Assembly: GCF_000970755.1 (NCBI RefSeq) | Contig: NZ_KQ034007.1 | Span: forward strand, 1,885,491 to 1,949,490 | Source: Lactobacillus kimbladii | GTDB taxonomy: Bacteria; Bacillota; Bacilli; Lactobacillales; Lactobacillaceae | Direction of reading: 5' to 3' | Length of the DNA stretch: 64,000 nucleotides | In this document: positions 53,692 to 62,762 of the stretch, piece by piece | Layout of the letters: each line of letters opens with the position of its first letter | How positions within the stretch are numbered: position 1 is the first letter of the stretch | Made by a program: the position numbers and the translations under genes | Notes under the pieces: model-generated | Seen by the model: the letters and a program-made list of their open reading frames with translations, nothing else | What the model was told of the DNA's origin: nothing | Databases searched by the model: none

Positions 53692-54705
53692 ATGAAGAAA
53701 AAAAGTCTTATTGCAATAATTGCCAGTATTTTAGTATTACTAGGTACTGGTTCATTTAGTAGCCCGCAACTCGTATCTGCTGCTAAACATCAAATATTTG
53801 TGTCTAGTAAAACATATGTCTACGATCACAAGGGTAAAAAAACCAAAGAAGTATATAAAAAGAGCAAAAGTCTTTATTATACTTCTGTTAAAAAGATTAA
53901 AGGTTATAAATATTATCGCATCGGTAAAAATAAATACATCCACTACTACGATGGTTTACCGCTCAATATAGTCAAAACACCAAAAAATAGACCTGCTAAA
54001 AACGGGGCAAGTTTGATGGATTTTATGGCAAATGATACTTCACTAACCACTGCACAAAGACAGGAAGCACAAAAAGCAGCCACTTTACTTAGAACAGGCA
54101 AAATTGATAGTCAAGCGCAAAAAGGCGCACCATCATGGTTCAATACTTATGTCAAACTAGGTGGCAAAGATGATGCTACTAGCAACGTTAATATTAAAGC
54201 TTCCCTTCAAAGTCTTGCTAATGCAAACAAGGAAAGAACTAAAGCTGGAGTTGGTGAGCTAAAAATTTCCCCAACTTCTACAGCCATTTCCATGATTGAT
54301 GCGGATTATCAAAAACAGGGTTCCTTAAACCATCCGGGCTTTTACGGCTATCATTTCAACCTGGAAAATCTTTCTGCCGGTGCTGAGCCAATTAGCAACT
54401 GGATGACTGAAAAAGTTGACTGGGAATGGGACGTAAAGAAAAGCCCTAGCCTAGCGCCTTATGAGTTCACCCCTAATTGGGAAGACCCTGTATACAATCA
54501 GGCCGTTTTAGGAACAAACGGTTATAGAATGGCAGGACACTATACCAACTTATTAAATAAGGGACATCGCGTAATGGGCATGGCTCATATGACGCAAACT
54601 CCTTATGGTGCTGCTGATGCTTTTAATGCAACTAATGAAGGAGAAGATAGCGCAATTACTTTGGCTCAATATAAGGCTATAGTAAAAGAATGGTTAAAGA
54701 AATAA
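53692..54705 (+). CDS. SLAP-like plus CAP-domain secreted protein
   Basis: 337 residues from the ATG at 53692 (AAGGGAG upstream); an earlier ATG at 53677 lies before that site. A signal peptide ends SAAK. Residues about 33-85 form one SLAP-type wall-binding unit (KTYVYDHKGKKTKEV, YYRIGKNKYIHYYDG). The C-terminal part (about 165-335) is a CAP/SCP domain with NKERTKAGVGELKIS, LNHPGFYGYHF and AGHYTNLLNKGHRVMGMAH, where two His and Glu residues of the family cavity are retained. Lactobacillar CAP proteins of this type are surface proteins of unclear role. It binds the wall at its N-terminus, unlike the C-terminal SLAP of the BspA-type protein at 2614. Confidence 0.75.
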   Translation: MKKKSLIAIIASILVLLGTGSFSSPQLVSAAKHQIFVSSKTYVYDHKGKKTKEVYKKSKSLYYTSVKKIKGYKYYRIGKNKYIHYYDGLPLNIVKTPKNRPAKNGASLMDFMANDTSLTTAQRQEAQKAATLLRTGKIDSQAQKGAPSWFNTYVKLGGKDDATSNVNIKASLQSLANANKERTKAGVGELKISPTSTAISMIDADYQKQGSLNHPGFYGYHFNLENLSAGAEPISNWMTEKVDWEWDVKKSPSLAPYEFTPNWEDPVYNQAVLGTNGYRMAGHYTNLLNKGHRVMGMAHMTQTPYGAADAFNATNEGEDSAITLAQYKAIVKEWLKK

Positions 54706-54727
54706 ACGTCTTCACTTCTTAAGTATG

Positions 54728-54786
54728 AAAAAATCTGTTAGTTTATATTGTGAAATTTCACAATATCTTACTAGCAGATTTTTTTG
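54728..54786. terminator. Large bidirectional terminator
   Basis: AAAAATCTG and CAGATTTTT enclose an inner stem ATATTGTGAAA/TTTCACAATAT between convergent genes. Confidence 0.8.
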
Positions 54787-54814
54787 ATCACTATTTAATT
54801 AATTTCTGCACTTC

Positions 54815-56515
54815 CTACTTAATTTCTTCAAAAAGCGGAATCTTTTTCTGACTTTTGACTTCAAATAGACCCTTATCTGAAATTTTAATGGTTGGTGAAA
54901 CCAGTAAAGACAAAGTAGAAAACGACATAATCTCGTTAGGATTTTTATAACCTAGTTCTTGCAGTGTTTTGCGCACCTTGCCAATTTCTGTACCTAAAAC
55001 AGACATTGGTTGGTCACTGGCAACGCCGCCAATCGGTAATTTTGCATTGGCAACTATTTTGTCACCTTTTGCTGCAATATAGCCGCCCTGCTGTTCAACC
55101 AGTTGATGCTGAATCTTGAGCATTGCGGCAGTATTAGTGCCCATGATCATTATGTTGTGGTGATCATGCGCCCAAGTTGCTCCTACCGCACCGTCTTTTA
55201 CAATACCGCGGTCAACAAAGCCCAGACTATAGTGTCCATCGCCGCTATAACGGTCTTGCACCATAATCAATGCTAAGCCGGCTTTCTGCCATTGAACTAT
55301 GTGATCTTTTACTTCCAGTTTTTCTTGGATATGGTTGGTAAAAGTACCTGCTGGATTAAGTTGAATAATATTTGCCAATACTTCTCCGTTTGCAACTAAA
55401 TCTGTTTTTGCCACAAAATCATCGGGTAGTAACTTAGGCGCGTTAACTGAGTGACGTAACTCTGGCAAAAATTGGTAACCTGTCTGCTCCTTGATATCTG
55501 CCGCGTTTATCCCATTTTTATAAACAGCTGCTATTGACAAATCATGCAGATCATCGAGGATAACAAAATCAGCTACTCGGCCGGGAGCAATTGCACCTCT
55601 ATCCCATAATCCCATATGGCGAGCCGGTGTATAGGTAGATATGTAAATTGCTTCTTCTGGTGTCATCCCCATTTTGATTGCTTTTTTCACCAAATAGTTC
55701 AAGTGGCCATGAAGCAAGGTATCAGGCATAGAATCATCAGTTACCAGGGCAATGTGGTCAAAGTAATTGTTCTTAATGATCGTATCAATTACTTCCTGCA
55801 ACATTGATTTCAGTTGCACCTCGACAAACATGCCATTAGGAATTTTTTCATTAACTAAGGCAGCTGTCTGTTCCGTATGGTCAGTAGTAACTCCAGCATA
55901 AATAACTTTAGCCAGATCTTCACCAGCATATGCTGGCACATGACCTTCAAGAGGCATTGTAGGTTTTTCCTCACGACAAACTTTGATAATGTCTTTGATC
56001 AAGGTTTTATGCGGAGAAGTCATATCCTTAAAGTTCATCACTTCGCCTAAACAAATAAAGCGCGGATCTTTAAGCAGTTCTTGTACTTCTTTCACGCCAA
56101 TTTTGCCACCTGTTGTTTCCATATCTGGATTCGTTGATGGAACCGAAGATGGAATGCCAAAGAAAATATCAATCGGTGACGGCTCAGCAATGAAATTTTT
56201 TAGTCCCTTGATGCCAGCAACATTTGTTACTTCATGGTCGTCAGCAATAATCGTTGTCGTACCGTATTTTAGAATCGTTTGTCCCATAATCGCAGGAGTA
56301 GTCATGGATGAATCGATATGCATGTGGGCATCAACAAATCCTGGAATTAGATATTTACCCTTAAGATTAATTGTCTTTTTAGCCCTAATTCCTGGTAAGT
56401 CTTGATTAATCCAATAAAATTTACCGTTTTTCACTGTAACTTGAGTGTCAACAAATTTACGTAAAAAGACATTAAAAACATGGCCATTTTTTATCAAAAG
56501 ATCAACTTGTGTCAT
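54815..56515 (-). CDS. adeC: Adenine deaminase
   Basis: 566 residues, AdeC-type amidohydrolase. Metal ligands: PGFVDAHMHIDSS (about 58-70), ADDHEVTNV (about 91-99), EGHVPAYAGEDL (about 184-195) and LVTDDSMPD. It converts adenine to hypoxanthine for salvage. It lies 57 bases after a substrate-binding lipoprotein gene of the transporter operon and is read in the same direction, which suggests a purine-linked role for the importer. Confidence 0.93.
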   Translation of the reverse strand: MTQVDLLIKNGHVFNVFLRKFVDTQVTVKNGKFYWINQDLPGIRAKKTINLKGKYLIPGFVDAHMHIDSSMTTPAIMGQTILKYGTTTIIADDHEVTNVAGIKGLKNFIAEPSPIDIFFGIPSSVPSTNPDMETTGGKIGVKEVQELLKDPRFICLGEVMNFKDMTSPHKTLIKDIIKVCREEKPTMPLEGHVPAYAGEDLAKVIYAGVTTDHTEQTAALVNEKIPNGMFVEVQLKSMLQEVIDTIIKNNYFDHIALVTDDSMPDTLLHGHLNYLVKKAIKMGMTPEEAIYISTYTPARHMGLWDRGAIAPGRVADFVILDDLHDLSIAAVYKNGINAADIKEQTGYQFLPELRHSVNAPKLLPDDFVAKTDLVANGEVLANIIQLNPAGTFTNHIQEKLEVKDHIVQWQKAGLALIMVQDRYSGDGHYSLGFVDRGIVKDGAVGATWAHDHHNIMIMGTNTAAMLKIQHQLVEQQGGYIAAKGDKIVANAKLPIGGVASDQPMSVLGTEIGKVRKTLQELGYKNPNEIMSFSTLSLLVSPTIKISDKGLFEVKSQKKIPLFEEIK

Positions 56516-56571
56516 TTTTCTCCTCCATAAATAACGAAAGAGTTGAAATATTCCAACCCTTCATTTTATAT

Positions 56572-57627
56572 CTACTTATTCATAATTTTATTCCATTGAT
56601 TAACCCAAGAAGGCAAGTGGCTATTAACATAGAAGAAATTCATGTTCTTTGCGCGTTTAGCCACATCCCCATAAGTTTTATTAGCTGCTTCAGCATGTGT
56701 TAACTTAACTTGCGTGTTAACAGGGGCATTATTAAGTGATTTTGCACTAGCACATTTCTTTTGAATAGCTTGACTTAGTCTAAAATTAATATATTTATAG
56801 GCAGCATCTGTATTCTTGCTATTCTTCAAGATAGCAACAACGTTGCTGTTAGAATATGTGCCTGATGCTGGAACAATGTATTTAAGTTCAGGATTAGTAG
56901 CCTGCAACATGCTAATAGCGTAGTCACCAACAACGGCCACACTGATTTCACCTGTTTTGAACATATTGGATAAATCTGAACTTTGGTCATATGTTTTAAC
57001 CACATTAGGCTTCAATTCTTTCATGGCTTTGAAAGCTGCTTTACCGCCATCACTTGGGACACTGACTTTAGCATGGCGACCCGCAATATACAGTATTGCA
57101 GGACCAAAAGTGTTAGTAATGTCAGGAATCGCAATCTTGCTTTTTAGCTTTTTAGACCACAGTTGATCCCACTCTGTAATATGAACTTTTTTAGGATTGT
57201 AAATAATACCTACGCTGTTAACAGTGTAAGGAACAGTTCCGGTATCTTTAGCCAGCTTTTGTTCACTACTGGATAAATATTTAAAATCTTTGATTTTAGA
57301 AAAATCTACTTTTTTATACAACTTCTTTTTCGCACCAGCATAAGCATTCTTTTGTGCCACTTCAATCACGTCAACTGAAGAATTAGGATTATGCTCAATT
57401 TGGGTTAAGCTCGTAGTTGTATCTGCAGTAAATTGTGCGGAAACTTTAACGTTATTTTTCTTGGCAAAAGGATTGAGTACATCTGATCTCATTTGCTTAG
57501 TTAAGATGCCGAATGTAGAAACAACCAACTTGCCACCGTTTGCTTTAGAAGAACAAGCTGAAGTAGCAATAGCTGCTCCCGCAACAATTAAACTTGCTGC
57601 CATTAAACATACTTTTTTGATTTTCAT
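56572..57627 (-). CDS. ABC-transporter substrate-binding lipoprotein, copy 2
   Basis: 351 residues from the ATG at 57627 with AAAGG upstream; a frame that goes on 20 codons further lacks a site. The lipobox is ATSACSS. The mature domain is a PotD/FbpA-type binding fold (KLVVSTFGILTKQMRSDVLN, VPYTVNSVGIIYNP). About 65-70% identical by eye to the adjacent copy 1. Duplication suggests widened substrate range. The substrate may be a polyamine or, given adeC next to it, a purine-related compound. Confidence 0.85.
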   Translation of the reverse strand: MKIKKVCLMAASLIVAGAAIATSACSSKANGGKLVVSTFGILTKQMRSDVLNPFAKKNNVKVSAQFTADTTTSLTQIEHNPNSSVDVIEVAQKNAYAGAKKKLYKKVDFSKIKDFKYLSSSEQKLAKDTGTVPYTVNSVGIIYNPKKVHITEWDQLWSKKLKSKIAIPDITNTFGPAILYIAGRHAKVSVPSDGGKAAFKAMKELKPNVVKTYDQSSDLSNMFKTGEISVAVVGDYAISMLQATNPELKYIVPASGTYSNSNVVAILKNSKNTDAAYKYINFRLSQAIQKKCASAKSLNNAPVNTQVKLTHAEAANKTYGDVAKRAKNMNFFYVNSHLPSWVNQWNKIMNK

Positions 57628-57687
57628 GATAGACCTTTCCGTAAATCTAAAACGCCTTAATAATGAAGGCAGGTTCTTTTTTGACAA

Positions 57688-58740
57688 TTATTGATTCATA
57701 ATTTTATTCCATTGACTGATCCATGAAGGCATTTGCTTGTTCACGTAATAAAAGTCAATAGTTTTTGCTCTTTGGGCGATCGCACCATATGTTTTATTGG
57801 CAGCTTCAGCAGCAGTCAATTTTACTTGTGAATTAACCGGGGCATTATTAAGCGATTTTGCACTGGCGACTTTCTTTTGGTTAGCTTCACTTATACGAAA
57901 GTCAATATACCTATATGCCGCTTGAGTATTCTTACTGTTTTTCAAGATTGCAATATTATCATAGTTAGCATATGTTCCTGAAGCTGGCACTAGATACTTC
58001 AAACTAGGATTAGTAGCTTGCAACATGCTGATTGAAAAATCACCAACAACCGCTGCGGTAATTTCTCCCGTTTTAAACATATTGCTTAAGTCTGAACTTT
58101 GAGAATAGGTTTTAACCACATTCGGCTTTAGTTGCTTTAACGCTTTGAAGGCAGCCTTGCCATTGTCCTTGGTTACACTGACTTTAGCATGATCCCCTGC
58201 CACATAAAGCATTGCGGGACCAAAAGTTGTTACAATATCCGGAATTGCAATCTTGCCCTTTAATTTCTTAGACCACAAGTCATCCCAACTTTTAATGTGG
58301 GCCTTTTTCGGATTATAAATAATGCCAAAACTATTAACAGTGTACGGAACAGTATTTGTGTCTTTTGCCAGCTTTTGCTGGTCAGCGGATAAATACTTGA
58401 AATTCTTGAGTTTGGAAAAATCCAATTTTTTAAAGAGTTTCTTTTTAGCTCCAGTAATCGCATTATTTTGGGCCAATTCAATGACATCTACCGGTGAATT
58501 AGAATTGTGCTCAATCTGCGTTAGGCGAGTTGAGCTGTCCCCAAACTGTGTAGACACCTTAACATTATTTCTCTTAGCAAACGGGTTAAGCACGTCCGAG
58601 CGCATCTGCTTAGTTGCTAAGCCAAAAGTGGAAACCGTTAGCTTACCGCTACCAGCATTGGACGAACAAGCGGAAGTTGCCAAAGTTGTGCCGGCAATGA
58701 TAAAACTAGCTGCTAACAAACAAGCTTTTTTAAATTTCAT
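57688..58740 (-). CDS. ABC-transporter substrate-binding lipoprotein, copy 1
   Basis: 350 residues from the ATG at 58740: GAAAGG is 7 bases away, while the ATG two codons earlier is too close. It has a lipobox TSACSS and the same fold as copy 2 (KLTVSTFGLATKQMRSDVLN, YTVNSFGIIYNPKKAHIKSW). It lies directly after the ATPase. As the copy nearer the transporter core it is probably the original. Confidence 0.87.
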   Translation of the reverse strand: MKFKKACLLAASFIIAGTTLATSACSSNAGSGKLTVSTFGLATKQMRSDVLNPFAKRNNVKVSTQFGDSSTRLTQIEHNSNSPVDVIELAQNNAITGAKKKLFKKLDFSKLKNFKYLSADQQKLAKDTNTVPYTVNSFGIIYNPKKAHIKSWDDLWSKKLKGKIAIPDIVTTFGPAMLYVAGDHAKVSVTKDNGKAAFKALKQLKPNVVKTYSQSSDLSNMFKTGEITAAVVGDFSISMLQATNPSLKYLVPASGTYANYDNIAILKNSKNTQAAYRYIDFRISEANQKKVASAKSLNNAPVNSQVKLTAAEAANKTYGAIAQRAKTIDFYYVNKQMPSWISQWNKIMNQ

Positions 58741-58765
58741 AACCATACCTTTCTAAAAACACTGA

Positions 58766-59809
58766 CTATTCTGATAACGGGTGAAGATGCTTAGCAGGAA
58801 GAGTCAGCGTTACTTCTTCTCCTGAACTGCGCATCTTTTGCCGTGCTTCCTCAACTTGAAAGTCCCCAATGGCTGAATGAATAGCATACTTAAAACTTTG
58901 TCCTAGATATTCACGACTTATAATTTTACCGGTAAACGTATTTTCAGAAACATCCGCTAAATTCAAGTGGATGTTTTCCGGACGAATGGTTAGCACTTTT
59001 GCATTTTGATTTGGCTCAACCGTGGTCAAAACCGTATCGCCTACTTTGATATGATGGTCATCCTGACGATTAGCAGCAGTGACAGTAATAAAATTGTCAT
59101 AGCCAATAAAACGAGCAACATATTCTGTTCGAGGATGATGAAAAATATTCTGTGGCGTATCAAACTGATCAATGCGTCCTTGTTTCATAATTAAAACTTT
59201 GTCGGAAATTGCGAAACATTCTTGCTGATCGTGTGTGACAAATAGTACGGTCATTTTTAATTTCTGCTGCAAGTCACGAATTTCTTCCCGCATCTTCAGC
59301 CGCAACTTAGCATCCAGATTGCTTAAAGGTTCATCCATTAATAGCAATTCAGGATTGGTAACCAGAGCTCTTGCTAACGAAACTCTTTGCTGCTGCCCCC
59401 CAGAAAGCTGCGCTGGAAATTGTTTAGCCAGTTGACTTAAGCCCGTAGTTGCCAACATTTCAGTCACTTTTTTCTTGATAGTATTTTTGTCAAACTTGCG
59501 CATTTTTAGTCCAAAAGCAACGTTATCAAAAACATTCATATGGGGAAAAAGTGCATAGCTTTGAAAAACCATCCCGAAATTTCTCTTGTAAACAGGTACT
59601 TTAGTAATATCTTTACCGTTAACTAAAACCTGTCCGGCAGTTTCTGGAATTAAACCAGCAATAATTCTTAGTGTGGTCGTTTTGCCACAGCCAGAAGGTC
59701 CAAGAATGGAAACCAGCTCACCGTTATTGACAGCAAAAGATATATCTTTTAAAACTTTAGTTTTACCATCGTATGATTTTGCTAAATTTTGTACTTCTAA
59801 ATTTGCCAC
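58766..59809 (-). CDS. potA: Spermidine/putrescine-type ABC ATPase (PotA-like)
   Basis: 347 residues, GTG start with GAGGAG 7 bases upstream. Walker A GPSGCGKTT (about 37-45), Q-loop QSYALFPH, signature LSGGQQQR (about 136-143), Walker B LLLMDEP, and a TOBE-type C-terminus (about 275-347). It drives the PotBC-like permeases just upstream. The substrate is set by the binding proteins, so the symbol marks family, not proven polyamine transport. Confidence 0.85.
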   Translation of the reverse strand: MANLEVQNLAKSYDGKTKVLKDISFAVNNGELVSILGPSGCGKTTTLRIIAGLIPETAGQVLVNGKDITKVPVYKRNFGMVFQSYALFPHMNVFDNVAFGLKMRKFDKNTIKKKVTEMLATTGLSQLAKQFPAQLSGGQQQRVSLARALVTNPELLLMDEPLSNLDAKLRLKMREEIRDLQQKLKMTVLFVTHDQQECFAISDKVLIMKQGRIDQFDTPQNIFHHPRTEYVARFIGYDNFITVTAANRQDDHHIKVGDTVLTTVEPNQNAKVLTIRPENIHLNLADVSENTFTGKIISREYLGQSFKYAIHSAIGDFQVEEARQKMRSSGEEVTLTLPAKHLHPLSE

Positions 59810-59821
59810 TGCCCTACTCCT

Positions 59822-60610
59822 CTACTTTGTAATATTTTTAATACCAATCGCTTTTTCAACCAAGAACATCATGAGTGCTGTAAAGATCATCAAAAGCACA
59901 GAAATTGCTGACACAGTGGGATCATAATTATTTTGCAAATAATTCAAAATTGCCGGTGGCAACATGGTTAAAGAAGGGCCGCTCATGAATAAAGAAACTG
60001 GAATATTGTTGAAGGAATTGATGAAACACATCATAAACGCAGCAATGATACTGGCCTTAATATTTGGCAAAACAATTAGGAAAAATCCTTTTTTGCGAGA
60101 GCAGCCACAAATCCAGCCCGCTTCTTCGATGTGACTGTCCATTAACAGCATACTGGCTGTAATTAAACGAATGACATACGGTAAACACAAAAGAAAATGT
60201 CCGACAATCAAGCCAATAAATACCGGAATTCTCATAGTAATAACTGCGGCTTGATAGAGCGCAAAGCCAATAACAATTTCGGGAATTAAAGTTGGACTGA
60301 GAAAAAATGATTGAAACCAAGCGGCATGATGAATGTTGTAACGCGTTAAGGCGTAGACAGCAGGAATGCCAATAACTAAAGCCGAAATGCTGGCAATTAA
60401 AGCTACAATTAAACTTGATTCAAAACCTGCAATAAAATCAGGCTGTTGGAAAATATTGCTGTACCAAGAAAGGGTAAAGCCGGTAATTGGTAATGAAATC
60501 GAGCTTTGCGTATTAAAGGATGTAATTACGACTAAAATTAGTGGCAACATGATTAAAGCCAAAATAATAATCGAAATCACAGTCAACGTTTTATTTTTAC
60601 GATCAAGCAT
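59822..60610 (-). CDS. potC: PotC-like permease
   Basis: 262 residues, six membrane segments. The EAA-type loop reads EEAGWICGCSRKKGFFLIVL (about 155-174). It starts within the last codons of potB (8-base overlap), which couples the two. Substrate as for the whole importer: undetermined. Confidence 0.85.
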   Translation of the reverse strand: MLDRKNKTLTVISIIILALIMLPLILVVITSFNTQSSISLPITGFTLSWYSNIFQQPDFIAGFESSLIVALIASISALVIGIPAVYALTRYNIHHAAWFQSFFLSPTLIPEIVIGFALYQAAVITMRIPVFIGLIVGHFLLCLPYVIRLITASMLLMDSHIEEAGWICGCSRKKGFFLIVLPNIKASIIAAFMMCFINSFNNIPVSLFMSGPSLTMLPPAILNYLQNNYDPTVSAISVLLMIFTALMMFLVEKAIGIKNITK

Positions 60611-61433
60611 TAGTTGGCCTCCGATCTAAATGCTGGCTAAGCTTCCTCATAAGCCACATCGAAAGAGCAGAAATAACAATTAAAATTATTGAGATAACGC
60701 TGGCATTTTGCCAATTACCTAATGTCATTGCTTGCTGATAAATCATAGTTGCCATTACCAAATGGCGGTTGCCACCAAGAATTTCTGGAGTAGTATAAGC
60801 TGTCATCGTTCCAGCAAAAACTAAAATACAACCAGTTAAAATGCCGGTAGTCAATTGAGGAATGATCACCTTAAACAATGTGCGCCAAGGACTGGAACCA
60901 AGAACGGCTGCAGCTTCTTCAACTTCCACATTTAATTCAGCCACGCTGCCAATTAATGAATTAATCATAATTGGTAAAAATAAGTAAACTGAACCAATAA
61001 TAATAGAAGCATTAGTGTAAAGAATATTTAGCGGTGACCTAATTAGGTGCAACGCCAGTAAAATCTTATTGACGATTCCGTCATGACCCAAAATAATAAT
61101 CCATGCAAAGTTTCTCACAACCGCATTGGTTAACATGGGAAAAAGAATTAGCAAATTCAGTACCTGTCTGACTACTGTTTTTTGTCTTCCTACCCAGATA
61201 GAGATAGGTATCCCAAGGATCAAAACAACAATCACTGTTATAATTGCTATCAAAAAACTACGTCCAAGAACTGCCCAGTTGAAAGAACTCTTTAAAAATT
61301 GTGCGTAAAGTGAAAAGAAGCCACTTTTACTTTGGAATGTTGGTATTGCAATTTGAATTAGAGGGAAAAAAGTGAATACCAATACTCCCAAGAATGCAGG
61401 AATTAACAACCATACTGCTGTTTTGCGATTCAT
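60603..61433 (-). CDS. potB: PotB-like permease
   Basis: 276 residues, six membrane segments. EAA loop EEAAAVLGSSPWRTLFKVII (about 173-192). First gene of potB-potC-potA-SBP-SBP-adeC. GGAGG lies upstream. A promoter with a PurBox-like half-site precedes it. Confidence 0.87.
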   Translation of the reverse strand: MNRKTAVWLLIPAFLGVLVFTFFPLIQIAIPTFQSKSGFFSLYAQFLKSSFNWAVLGRSFLIAIITVIVVLILGIPISIWVGRQKTVVRQVLNLLILFPMLTNAVVRNFAWIIILGHDGIVNKILLALHLIRSPLNILYTNASIIIGSVYLFLPIMINSLIGSVAELNVEVEEAAAVLGSSPWRTLFKVIIPQLTTGILTGCILVFAGTMTAYTTPEILGGNRHLVMATMIYQQAMTLGNWQNASVISIILIVISALSMWLMRKLSQHLDRRPTNA

Positions 61434-61456
61434 ATATTACCTCCGCTTTGTATATT

Positions 61457-61485
61457 AGAGTATCGAACTTTTAATCTACTGTCAA
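61457..61485 (-). promoter_or_regulatory. Promoter of the pot-adeC operon with PurBox-like half-site
   Basis: On the minus strand TTGACA, a 17-base spacer and TACTCT. The spacer contains AAAAGTTCGA, close to the AATAGTTCGA of the guaC PurBox. Another ATGTTCG half-site lies at 61588-61594. No inverted partner is present at 16-17 bases. Confidence 0.4.
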
Positions 61486-61599
61486 CATCAAATACGAATA
61501 AAATTTATACTTATTCATTAAATAGTTTGTATTTTTTAATTAATGAAAGTGCTTAATATAGCGATACGCGTATAATCAATAAAATTACGAACATTAAAT

Positions 61600-61650
61600 A
61601 AAAAACTCTTTTAAACTGAATTAAATCAGTTTAAAAGAGTTAATTTTTAT
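61600..61650 (-). terminator. asd terminator
   Basis: AACTCTTTTAAACTGA and TCAGTTTAAAAGAGTT form a perfect 16-bp stem; a T-run follows on the minus strand. Confidence 0.88.
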
Positions 61651-61697
61651 ATTAAAGATTGAACAGCCCAAAGTTTGGCTTATTATTAACAAAAACA

Positions 61698-62762
61698 TTA
61701 CTTATCAGGGACACGAACCAAATTATCTCTGACTAGACACTCAGCAATTTCCACGGTGTTGCTGGCAGCACCTCTTAATAAGTTATCAGCTACTACCCAC
61801 ATATTAAACGCGCCAGGATTTTCTTGGTCTGGACGAATACGGCCAACAAAAGTCTCTTTTTTACCTGCTGCTAAAAGCGGCTGTGGATAAATTTGGTTTT
61901 GCGGATCATCTTGTAAAACTAGCCCGGGAGTCCGCTCAATTTCCTGCTTTATCGCAGCAGCAGTTGCTGACTGATCTTTTAAAGTGAAATAAACTGTTTC
62001 GCCATGACCAATTTCAACTGGCACACGGACACAAGTAGCAGTAACTTTTATTTGCTTTGTGTCCTGATCATTAAACAAAATCTTTTTAGTTTCATGAATC
62101 ATTTTCCATTCTTCGTGAGTGTAACCATCATCTTCAAAAACATCAATCTGCGGTAACAGGTTAAACGCCATAGGGTAATGCTTTTTAGCAGACGCAGTTG
62201 GCAAAATTTTGGCTTCAATTTCTTGATTATTCAGCCTATCTTGTGCTTGTTGCAACAGTTCATCCCAAGCCGCTTTGCCAGCACCAGAAACCGCTTGGTA
62301 AGTTGAAACGATGATTTGCTTAATACCCCACTTAACGTGAAGCGGATAAAGCGCGGCAACCATCTGAATGGTCGAGCAATTAGGATTAGCAATAATGCCA
62401 TGATGATTAACTAATTGGTCATCGTTAACTCCAGGAACAATTAGTGGAACATCATCAGCCATCCGGAAAGCACTAGTATTATCTACACACACTGCCCCCC
62501 TTTTGACCGCTTCAGGCAATAACTTTTTAGAAACGGCGCCACCAGCAGATGATAAAACCAAGTCAACACCAGTGAATGAATCAGGATGTGCCTCTTCAAC
62601 TGTAATTTCTTGGCCTTTAAATTGTAATTTCTTGCCTGCTGAACGCTTAGACGCCAGCAATTTAACTTGCTTGACTGGAATTGCTGCTTTTTCCAATTCA
62701 CTAATTAAACGTTGACCTACTGCACCTGTAGCACCCAAAATTGCAACTGTGTATTCTCTCAT
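61698..62762 (-). CDS. asd: Aspartate-semialdehyde dehydrogenase
   Basis: 354 residues from the ATG at 62762, which overlaps the preceding stop by one base (TGATG). NADP-binding GATGAVGQRLI (residues 9-19) and the catalytic NCSTIQM (about 128-134) with His and Arg further on (HEEW; RVPVEIGHGE). It reduces aspartyl phosphate to the semialdehyde for lysine/DAP, threonine and methionine. The upstream aminotransferase is translationally coupled. Confidence 0.94.
   Translation of the reverse strand: MREYTVAILGATGAVGQRLISELEKAAIPVKQVKLLASKRSAGKKLQFKGQEITVEEAHPDSFTGVDLVLSSAGGAVSKKLLPEAVKRGAVCVDNTSAFRMADDVPLIVPGVNDDQLVNHHGIIANPNCSTIQMVAALYPLHVKWGIKQIIVSTYQAVSGAGKAAWDELLQQAQDRLNNQEIEAKILPTASAKKHYPMAFNLLPQIDVFEDDGYTHEEWKMIHETKKILFNDQDTKQIKVTATCVRVPVEIGHGETVYFTLKDQSATAAAIKQEIERTPGLVLQDDPQNQIYPQPLLAAGKKETFVGRIRPDQENPGAFNMWVVADNLLRGAASNTVEIAECLVRDNLVRVPDK

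Noticed and set aside
61100-61310. Small plus-strand ORF over potB
   Set aside because: It lies inside the antisense of a clear permease gene and has no start signals.
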